Assembly (NCBI GenBank): GCA_014379045.1
Contig: JACMMK010000429.1
Coordinates: 1-7,267, forward strand
Direction of reading: 5' to 3'
Length of the DNA: 7,267 nucleotides
From: Burkholderiales bacterium
GTDB taxonomy: Bacteria; Pseudomonadota; Gammaproteobacteria; Burkholderiales; CAIKXV01
This document shows, piece after piece, positions 1 through 4,899 of this stretch; the first letter of the stretch is position 1, and the number at the start of each line of letters is the position of its first letter. Made by a program: the position numbers and the translations under genes. Below the pieces are notes generated by a model. That model made no database searches. It was not told the DNA's origin and saw nothing but the letters and a program-made list of their open reading frames with translations.

Positions 1-113
1 CGGTGCGCACGCTGCTCGAATCGATCCACGTCGCGCGCGCCCGGGGGCCGACTGTGCGCAGCCAGCACGGCGGTGTCGAACCCGCGCTGCCGGGAGGGGG
101 TGCGCGCACATGA
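1..113 (+). CDS. Possible 3' end of an upstream gene, cut by the window edge
   Basis: The frame with codons starting at position 3 is open from the left edge and stops at TGA 111-113. It would encode about 36 C-terminal residues rich in Ala, Arg and Gly, ending in GGGART. Its stop shares bases with the ATG at 110 (ATGA overlap), the arrangement expected of two coupled genes in one operon, and its third codon positions are mostly G or C. The other two plus frames are also open here, so the frame is not proven. I do not recognise the product. The call is inference from the overlap and codon composition alone. Confidence 0.4.
   Translation, partial: VRTLLESIHVARARGPTVRSQHGGVEPALPGGGART
92..100 (+). 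promoter_or_regulatory. Ribosome binding site of the 110-700 gene
   Basis: A purine run GGGAGGGGG ends nine bases before the ATG at 110. It is a strong Shine-Dalgarno match and supports that ATG, although the reading frame is open further upstream. Confidence 0.65.
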
Positions 114-700
114 ACTGGCCGCGGATCGTCTTCATCGCGCTCATCTGTCTCGGCGCATGGAACTGGTGGGGCGGTCGCGAGCTTGCGCGTCCGCCGGGTG
201 TGCTGGCGTCCGATCTGCCGGTGCAGTCGAGTCCGGGGCAAGCGCGCCGGTTCCAGCGCAACGGCTACGAGTTGACTGCGCTGGCGACGTTCGAGATCTC
301 CGCGCGTGTGCTGGGCGCCGAGCACTACCGCACCGATCGCGAAGCGCAACTCGCACCGGTCGACCTCGCGCTCGGCTGGGGCCGGATGTCCGATAGCGAA
401 GTGTTGAAGCACATCAGCATCTCCCAGAGCGGACGTTTCTACTTCTGGCGCACCGACAATTTTCCGATACCCCGTCAGGAGATCGAAACATTCAGCGCGA
501 ACATGCACATGATTCCGGCCGACGAGCGCATCGAAGCGGCGCTGAAGGCGGTGCGCCCCGGACAGCTGATAACCGTGCGCGGATATCTGGTCGAAGCGGG
601 CGCAGTCGATGGCTGGAAATGGCGAAGCTCGCTGACCCGCACGGATACCGGCGCCGGTGCCTGCGAACTCATCTGGGTCGAGTCGCTGTCGACGAGCTGA
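110..700 (+). CDS. Membrane-anchored hypothetical protein of unknown function
   Basis: This 196-residue protein has no function I can assign. Residues 5-20 are hydrophobic and Trp-rich, follow a short N-terminus with one Arg, and are followed by GGRELAR. This looks like a signal anchor with the remaining ~170 residues in the periplasm; no clear signal-peptidase motif is seen. The soluble part has motif-like stretches: LALGWGRMSD (86-95), QSGRFYFW (106-113), SANMHMIPA (129-137), VRGYLVEA (156-163) and a dense block WRSSLTRTDTGAGACELIWV (171-190). Such Trp/Gly/His-rich blocks usually mark a conserved fold rather than a chance reading frame, and the protein resembles unnamed conserved proteins of high-GC proteobacteria as I remember them, which is not checked. 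The start has a good ribosome binding site and overlaps the stop of a possible upstream gene. The gene is convergent with the Lon-domain gene, 13 bases away. Confidence 0.82.
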   Translation: MNWPRIVFIALICLGAWNWWGGRELARPPGVLASDLPVQSSPGQARRFQRNGYELTALATFEISARVLGAEHYRTDREAQLAPVDLALGWGRMSDSEVLKHISISQSGRFYFWRTDNFPIPRQEIETFSANMHMIPADERIEAALKAVRPGQLITVRGYLVEAGAVDGWKWRSSLTRTDTGAGACELIWVESLSTS

Positions 701-713
701 TGCCGGTTTTGCG

Positions 714-1295
714 CTAGACCGACAACCCCTGCTGGCGCAACAGCTTCGCGACCACGCCCATCAGCAGATCCGCACTGTCCATCTCGAGCAGGCGTTGGCG
801 CGCCAGCGCCTCGAGCGGCAGAAACTCGGCGAGCCGATAGGCGACCCACGCCGGGTCTTCGAATCGCGGCGGCGAGGGCAGCTTGTCCTCGCCGATTTTC
901 TCGACGATCGCCCTGAGCATCGCGACGCAGCGATCGGCTTCAGGCGGCGGCGGTGTGGGCGCGGCGTCGGGCAGCATCTCGATCTCGCCGATCATCAGGC
1001 CGGCGCGATCATGATGACGTTTACCGAGCCGAAACCGACCGACCCCTTCGGTGAGCAACAGAAAAATGCCGAGTTGCGGCATGTCCCACTCGCGAATGCG
1101 CGCGACACAGCCGATCTCGGACGGCAGCGCGGGCGCGCCGACCTCGCGTCCCTCGCGGATCATGCAAATGCCGAACGCACTGCCGTCACGAACGCAGGCC
1201 TTGGTCATGTCGAGATAACGCTGCTCGAAAATCTTGAGCGGCAAGACGCCACCGGGGAACAACACGGTACCCAGCGGGAAGATCGGCATTTCCAT
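714..1295 (-). CDS. Stand-alone Lon N-terminal (substrate-binding) domain protein
   Basis: The product (193 residues from the ATG at 1295) matches the Lon N-terminal domain family: it opens with IFPLGTVLFPGGVLPLKIFE, the hallmark of that domain, followed by QRYL and, near residues 75-90, the LLTEGVGRFRL strand. A short proline-rich linker (four Pro, around residues 116-119) leads to a helical part ending LLRQQGLSV. There is no AAA+ ATPase or Ser-Lys protease domain, so it is not a Lon protease. Stand-alone members are common in proteobacteria and their role is not settled; peptide or protein binding is inferred from the domain. Start choice: the ATG at 1295 overlaps the preceding TGA (TGATG) and has AGGG six bases upstream. 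A TTG one codon earlier (1298) and an ATG at 1289 are alternatives. Confidence 0.88.
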   Translation of the reverse strand: MEMPIFPLGTVLFPGGVLPLKIFEQRYLDMTKACVRDGSAFGICMIREGREVGAPALPSEIGCVARIREWDMPQLGIFLLLTEGVGRFRLGKRHHDRAGLMIGEIEMLPDAAPTPPPPEADRCVAMLRAIVEKIGEDKLPSPPRFEDPAWVAYRLAEFLPLEALARQRLLEMDSADLLMGVVAKLLRQQGLSV

Positions 1296-2134
1296 CAAAG
1301 ACCCTGTCTGCCTGGCTGGCGTGGCAAATCGCGCATGTAATCACGGGTCGAGTCCCGAATCGGCTCCCGGGTCGTATCTCTGGCCGAGTCCCGGCTCGGT
1401 TCCCGGGTCTGATCCCTGACGGGATCCCGGGACTGATCTCGACTCGAATCCAGGGGTGAGCCCCGCCCGAAGTCGCGCGTCGCCTCACGCGCGGGGTCGC
1501 GCGCTTCGGTACGCAGACGTGCGATCGATGCCTCCATGTCTTCTACCTCGGCGCGCACACGGTCGAGTTCGCGACGACGATTGTCCAGCCTTTCCTGGGC
1601 GATTCTGAGTCGTTCGTCGAGCGCGCGCCGCTGCGCGACCATCGGACACAGTGCCCGCCACAACGCGTCGCCGACGGTGTCGGGGACGATCGACGCGGAT
1701 TCGGGCGCGGCGTAGTTCACGTGCTCGACCATCATGCCGTCGACCGACTGGAAGACCTGAGCATGAACACGCATCGTATGATCATCGCAGTTGATCTGCT
1801 CACGGTACAGCGCGGTGCGCACCTGAAACGTCTTGAATTGCTGGGGCACGTTGAAGATCACCCTGCGCCAGAATGCGACCTCGTTGCCCGAGTAGACCAG
1901 CTTCTCGCGGTCGTACCAGAGTTCATCGACGCCAGGTGCGGTCACTCTCACCCACGCCGCACCGCCGACCGGGAGCGGGTTCGACTGCGCGTGCGCCACG
2001 GCAGGCAGCAACAGCGCAAGGAGCGCGAGCTCGATGATGATGGATGCGTACGCTCCGATGTGCGTGTATTGAACGCGTCGACCCGAACGTGCAGCGCGCA
2101 CCGATGTATGCGGCCACGCGGCTCGCGACGTCAT
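1295..2134 (-). CDS. Exported protein: surface-adhesin-E-like domain, coiled coil and Arg-Asp repeat tail
   Basis: The 279-residue product starts at the ATG at 2134, which overlaps the rapZ stop (ATGA); a GTG at 2101 is an alternative start. A long basic N-region (Arg 13, 16, 19, 20) precedes a hydrophobic core (residues 32-44) and a good signal-peptidase I site, AVAHA|Q, after residue 49. Residues about 58-166 resemble the surface-adhesin protein E family: ELWYDREKLVYSGNEVAFW (71-89), Cys116 in INCDD, a proline before the last helix (SIVPDTVGDALWRALC) and Cys163. These are the only two cysteines, so a disulfide is plausible. Residues about 166-211 are a charged heptad-like helix, probably a coiled coil. 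Residues 212-279 are 17 four-residue units, mostly R-[D/E]-x-x. Location is probably periplasmic or outer-surface. The family link is from motif memory; the function is unknown. The frame stays open upstream through rapZ, but that extension is a shadow. Confidence 0.82.
   Translation of the reverse strand: MTSRAAWPHTSVRAARSGRRVQYTHIGAYASIIIELALLALLLPAVAHAQSNPLPVGGAAWVRVTAPGVDELWYDREKLVYSGNEVAFWRRVIFNVPQQFKTFQVRTALYREQINCDDHTMRVHAQVFQSVDGMMVEHVNYAAPESASIVPDTVGDALWRALCPMVAQRRALDERLRIAQERLDNRRRELDRVRAEVEDMEASIARLRTEARDPAREATRDFGRGSPLDSSRDQSRDPVRDQTREPSRDSARDTTREPIRDSTRDYMRDLPRQPGRQGL
1298..1501 (-). repeat. 17 degenerate 12-base units encoding an R-[D/E]-x-x tail
   Basis: Read on the minus strand from 1501 to 1298, the coding sequence divides into 17 twelve-base units that fill the tail of the protein up to its stop. 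The units read RDPA, REAT, RDFG, RGSP, LDSS, RDQS, RDPV, RDQT, REPS, RDSA, RDTT, REPI, RDST, RDYM, RDLP, RQPG, RQGL. Arg is first in 16 of 17 and Asp or Glu second in 14 of 17. DNA similarity is clearest from about 1346 to 1441, where units resemble CGGGAyyCGACC. The units are never identical, so this is an old or selected repeat rather than a fresh slippage product. Confidence 0.85.
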
Positions 2135-2985
2135 GCGCGTTCGACGACGTCGGGCGTATCGCGGTGGCGCTTCAACACGCGCGAATGACCGGCGAACGCG
2201 CGCGCGAGGCGCTCGACGAGGTACACCGAGCGGTGGCGTCCGCCGGTGCAGCCCACGGCCACGGTGAGATAGCTTCGGTTGTCCCTCACGTACGACGGCA
2301 GCCATTCGGTGACGAACGCCTGGATGTGCGCGAGCATCCGCTCGACGTCGGGTTCGGCCTCGAGGAAGGCGACCACCTCGGCATCGCGCCCGGTCAGCGG
2401 ACGCAGCCGAGGATCGTAGTGCGGATTCGGCAGGCAGCGCACGTCGAACACCAGATCGGCGTCGCGCGGCAAGCCGTGCTTGAACGCGAACGACTCGAAC
2501 AGCAGCGTCAACTGCGAACGATCGAGGCCGATGACCTCGAGCACGCGGCGTTTGAGCGCGTTGGCGGAAAGGCGCGAAGTATCGATGCGGTGGCCGATCT
2601 CGCCTACCGTCTCGAGAATCTCGTGTTCGCGCGCGATGCACTCCTCGAGCGTGAGCGAGCCGTCCGACAGCGGATGCCGGCGCCGGGTCTCGGAGAACCG
2701 GGTCACCAGCGTATCGTCGTTGGCCTCGAGGTAGAGCACACGCACGTCGTGGCCGGCCTCGCGCAGCTTGGCGATCTCGGCCGGCAATGACGCGAGCGTG
2801 TCGCCGCTGCGCACGTCGATGCCGACCGCGACGCTCTGCTGGCCGTGCGACTGCAATTCGGCAATCAACGGTGCGAGCACGCTCGCCGGCAGGTTGTCCA
2901 CGCAATACAGCCCGTGGTCTTCGAGCACATGCAGCGCGACGCTCTTGCCCGACCCCGACAATCCGGTGATCAGCGTGATCTGCAT
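2131..2985 (-). CDS. rapZ: RapZ (YvcJ/YhbJ family) P-loop nucleotide-binding adaptor
   Basis: The 284-residue length is normal for RapZ. Residues 8-15 form the Walker A GLSGSGKS, followed by HVLEDHGLYCVDNLPASVL, which is characteristic of the family. IDVRSGD (about 56-62) lies at the Walker B region, and the C-terminal domain carries FDVRCLPNPHY and GCTGGRHRSV (245-254). In enterobacteria RapZ binds the small RNA GlmZ and presents it to RNase E, so controlling glucosamine-6-phosphate synthase; elsewhere the family binds nucleotides and is less well understood. The last residues (LKRHRDTPDVVERA) lack the basic LEKRK-like end used by E. coli RapZ to bind RNA. The gene follows hprK by 31 bases, and its stop overlaps the next start. 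The ATG at 2985 is chosen; a GTG immediately upstream (2988) would add one residue. Only a weak GGGG precedes it. Confidence 0.96.
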   Translation of the reverse strand: MQITLITGLSGSGKSVALHVLEDHGLYCVDNLPASVLAPLIAELQSHGQQSVAVGIDVRSGDTLASLPAEIAKLREAGHDVRVLYLEANDDTLVTRFSETRRRHPLSDGSLTLEECIAREHEILETVGEIGHRIDTSRLSANALKRRVLEVIGLDRSQLTLLFESFAFKHGLPRDADLVFDVRCLPNPHYDPRLRPLTGRDAEVVAFLEAEPDVERMLAHIQAFVTEWLPSYVRDNRSYLTVAVGCTGGRHRSVYLVERLARAFAGHSRVLKRHRDTPDVVERA

Positions 2986-3016
2986 CACGCGCCCCGCGAA
3001 CCCGAAGCAAGGTTGA

Positions 3017-3967
3017 TCACGGTGTGTCTTCCGACCCGGACATGTACGCTTCCTGTCGACGCACGAATTCCTGCGTGCTGTCGATCCCGCGCAGTTCGAG
3101 CACGAAGTTGCGCACCGCAGCTTCGGTCAGCACCGCGAGATTGCGCCCGGCGGCAACCGGCAGGATCACCTTGCGCACCGGCACGCCGAGCACGGTCGCC
3201 TTGTCGGGGCGCAGCGGCAGCCGTTCGAGGCCGGTCATCTGTTCGGCGCTCGCGCGCTGCAGCTCGACGATCAGCTTCAGGTTCTTCTTGATGCGGATCG
3301 CGGTCTCGCCGAAGATCGTGCGGATGTTGAGCATGCCCAGCCCGCGCACTTCGAGAAAATCCTTCAGCACCGGTGGGCAACGCCCTTCGATGATGTTCGG
3401 CGCGATCCGGAACACCTCGACCACGTCGTCGGCGATCAGCCCATGTCCGCGACTGATCAGCTCGAGCGCGAGTTCGCTCTTGCCGACACCGCTGTGCCCG
3501 GTGATCATCACGCCGACATCGAGCACATCGAGCAGCACGCCGTGGATCTCGGTGAACTCGGCGAGCGCGCGCGCGAGGTACGGGCGCAGGATCCACATCA
3601 CCTGGATGCTCGAGAGCGGCGTCGACAGAACCGGCACCGGCCGCCTTTCGGCCAACTCGGCGATGAATGCCGGCACGGCCTCGGCGTCCGAGACGATCAG
3701 GCACGTGAGTTCGCTCGCACCGAGCACGTCCAGCACATGGCCACGTGCCGCCGTATCGAGTTCTGCGAGATAACGGATCTCGGTGCTCGACAACACCTGG
3801 ATCCAGTTCGGATGGATGATGTTGAGGTGACCGATCAGCCCCTGTCCCGAGCGGTTGATCAGGTCGCTGTCGAGCCCACTGTCGGGCGCAGCACGGCCCG
3901 CGCTCCAAGCGAGCTTCAGCTTGTCGCGCGTGTCGTCAAACAGTTGCGCTGCGCTGACCCGCGGCAT
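3017..3967 (-). CDS. hprK: HPr kinase/phosphorylase
   Basis: The product has the family's usual length (316 residues) and start (MPRVSAAQLFDD). HprK phosphorylates, and by phosphorolysis dephosphorylates, a serine of the phosphocarrier HPr. The N-terminal domain (about 1-135) includes GHLNIIHPNWIQVLS (46-60). The catalytic domain has His142 in IHGVLLD, Walker A GHSGVGKS (157-164), the acidic pair Asp180/Asp181 in RGHGLIADD, and the family signature EVRGLGMLNIRTIFG (206-220). A second conserved stretch is LPVAAGRNLAVLTEAAVRN (269-287). All key residues I can check are present, so it should be active. The start lies 32 bases inside ptsN with no clear ribosome binding site, suggesting translation coupled to ptsN. 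No HPr gene is visible in the window. The context suggests a regulatory, nitrogen-type phosphotransfer system rather than sugar uptake. Confidence 0.97.
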   Translation of the reverse strand: MPRVSAAQLFDDTRDKLKLAWSAGRAAPDSGLDSDLINRSGQGLIGHLNIIHPNWIQVLSSTEIRYLAELDTAARGHVLDVLGASELTCLIVSDAEAVPAFIAELAERRPVPVLSTPLSSIQVMWILRPYLARALAEFTEIHGVLLDVLDVGVMITGHSGVGKSELALELISRGHGLIADDVVEVFRIAPNIIEGRCPPVLKDFLEVRGLGMLNIRTIFGETAIRIKKNLKLIVELQRASAEQMTGLERLPLRPDKATVLGVPVRKVILPVAAGRNLAVLTEAAVRNFVLELRGIDSTQEFVRRQEAYMSGSEDTP

Positions 3968-4433
3968 TAGGTGACCAGTCGACGAACAGTTGGTGGACCT
4001 CGGTGGCGGAATCGCACGCGGTCAGACGCTCGCGAATGGCGCGATCGCTGAACAGCTGCGCGAGCTGCGCCAGGATTTCGAGATGCAGATCGGTCGCGCG
4101 CTCGGGCACCAGCAGAACGAAAATCAGCGACACGGGCAGGCCATCGGGCGCATCGAACGGAACGGGCGCATGTGTGCGCACGAACACCCCGATCGCCTCG
4201 CGCAGCCCCTTGATGCGCCCGTGGGGGATCGCAACCCCCTGCCCGAGTCCGGTCGAGCCCAGACGCTCGCGCGCGAACAGGCTGTCGAACACGGTGCTGC
4301 GACCGATGCGATGCTGGTTCTCGATGAGCAGGCCGACCTGCTCGAACACGCGCTTCTTGCTGCTCAGATCAGCGTCGACGAGTACGTTCGGCGCCGGCAG
4401 CAACGCTGCGATCAGGTTGTTCTCACTGGCCAT
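3936..4433 (-). CDS. ptsN: PTS IIA-like nitrogen-regulatory protein (EIIA-Ntr)
   Basis: The 165-residue protein matches EIIA-Ntr along its length. SSKKRVFEQVGLLIEN (24-39) corresponds to the SKKRALE region of E. coli PtsN. RERLGSTGLGQGVAIPHGR contains the phospho-accepting His71. PVPFDAPDGLPVSLIFVLLVPE follows, then a C-terminal helical part. It receives phosphate from an HPr-like protein (NPr), and in E. coli its unphosphorylated form regulates potassium transport and other targets; it transports no sugar. Only the IIA domain is present. It lies 63 bases downstream of hpf and overlaps hprK by 32 bases. The ribosome binding site is weak (GCGGTG). No other in-frame start is seen for several codons upstream, so the ATG at 4433 is the best choice. 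Confidence 0.96.
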   Translation of the reverse strand: MASENNLIAALLPAPNVLVDADLSSKKRVFEQVGLLIENQHRIGRSTVFDSLFARERLGSTGLGQGVAIPHGRIKGLREAIGVFVRTHAPVPFDAPDGLPVSLIFVLLVPERATDLHLEILAQLAQLFSDRAIRERLTACDSATEVHQLFVDWSPNAAGQRSATV

Positions 4434-4496
4434 GCGGCACCGCTGGAATGGAAAGGGACATCACTCGGAGGAGACCCTGCAGAGGTGCGCAGACGC

Positions 4497-4817
4497 TCAT
4501 TCTTCATCGACAGGAATCGGCGCTGCACCGCGTCGATCCTGCTGCTTTTCCTTGTGCTTGATCACCGAACGATCGAGCTTGTCGGTCAGGCTGTCGATCG
4601 CCGCGTACATGTTCTGGTCGTCGCTTTCGGCAAAGATATCCTTGCCCCGGACATGCACGGTCGCTTCGACCTGGTGCACGAGCTTGTCGACCGTCAGGAT
4701 GACGTTCACGTCGATCACATGATCGAAGTGTCGGGTGACCCGCTCGAGCTTGCTGTGCACGTAGTCACGGATCGCGGCGGTAACTTCCACATGGTGACCG
4801 GTGATATGTATGTTCAT
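4497..4817 (-). CDS. hpf: Ribosome hibernation-promoting factor, short form
   Basis: At 106 residues this is the short HPF/YfiA type and lacks the dimerising C-terminal domain of long HPF. The start MNIHITGHHVEVTAAIRDYV, the TRHFDHVIDVNVIL strand, VEATVHVRGKDIFAES and the helix DDQNMYAAIDSLTDKLDRSVIKHKEK give the complete beta-alpha-beta-beta-beta-alpha fold. Short HPFs bind the 30S decoding site and, with RMF, help form 100S dimers in resting gammaproteobacteria. The tail (DRRGAAPIPVDEE) is about ten residues longer than E. coli HPF and ends acidic. The neighbours rpoN and ptsN match the usual order. A clear AGGGAG ribosome binding site lies upstream, which is stronger than those of the adjacent genes and fits a protein needed in large amounts. 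Confidence 0.96.
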   Translation of the reverse strand: MNIHITGHHVEVTAAIRDYVHSKLERVTRHFDHVIDVNVILTVDKLVHQVEATVHVRGKDIFAESDDQNMYAAIDSLTDKLDRSVIKHKEKQQDRRGAAPIPVDEE

Positions 4818-4822
4818 TGGCT

Positions 4823-4828
4823 CTCCCT
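4823..4828 (-). promoter_or_regulatory. Ribosome binding site of hpf
   Basis: On the minus strand AGGGAG lies five bases before the hpf ATG at 4817. It is the clearest Shine-Dalgarno site among the minus-strand genes. Confidence 0.6.
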
Positions 4829-4860
4829 CTGGTCATCGTCGACTTCGACTTTCGACCGAC

Positions 4861-4896
4861 CGAAGCGTTCCGCGATGCGTGACGCCGGAGGCTTCG
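4861..4896. other. Imperfect hairpin between rpoN and hpf
   Basis: The arms GCTTCG and CGAAGC enclose TCCG/CGGA and GCG/CGC pairs around a TGA loop, interrupted by small internal loops. That gives about 13 base pairs, starting three bases after the rpoN stop. No T-run follows on either strand, so it is not a standard intrinsic terminator. It could be an RNA-processing or stabilising element, or chance in GC-rich DNA. Confidence 0.3.
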
Positions 4897-4899
4897 CGT

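Noticed and set aside
677..693. Inverted repeat GTCGA/TCGAC as a terminator for the 110-700 gene
   Set aside because: The stem is only five bases, sits inside the coding region before the stop and lacks an adjacent T-run; the TTTT at 707-710 is too far and too short.
1340..1455. Short regularly spaced repeats suggesting a CRISPR or non-coding tandem array
   Set aside because: The period is 12 bases with no unique spacers, units stay in the reading frame, and the minus frame encodes a consistent R-[D/E]-x-x pattern. It is a coding repeat.
2044..2790. Plus-strand open frame (248 codons) opposite rapZ
   Set aside because: It is opposite a full-length RapZ with all motifs, with no ribosome binding site or family resemblance.
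2135..3010. Upstream extension of the 1295-2134 reading frame to a 571-residue protein
   Set aside because: The extension runs through rapZ in another frame and is an Arg/Ala-rich shadow. A signal peptide and an ATGA overlap support the start at 2134.
2985..3908. Second minus-strand open frame (307 codons) within hprK
   Set aside because: It is the alternative frame of hprK, full of Arg/Ala/Gly as GC-rich shadows are, and has no motifs.
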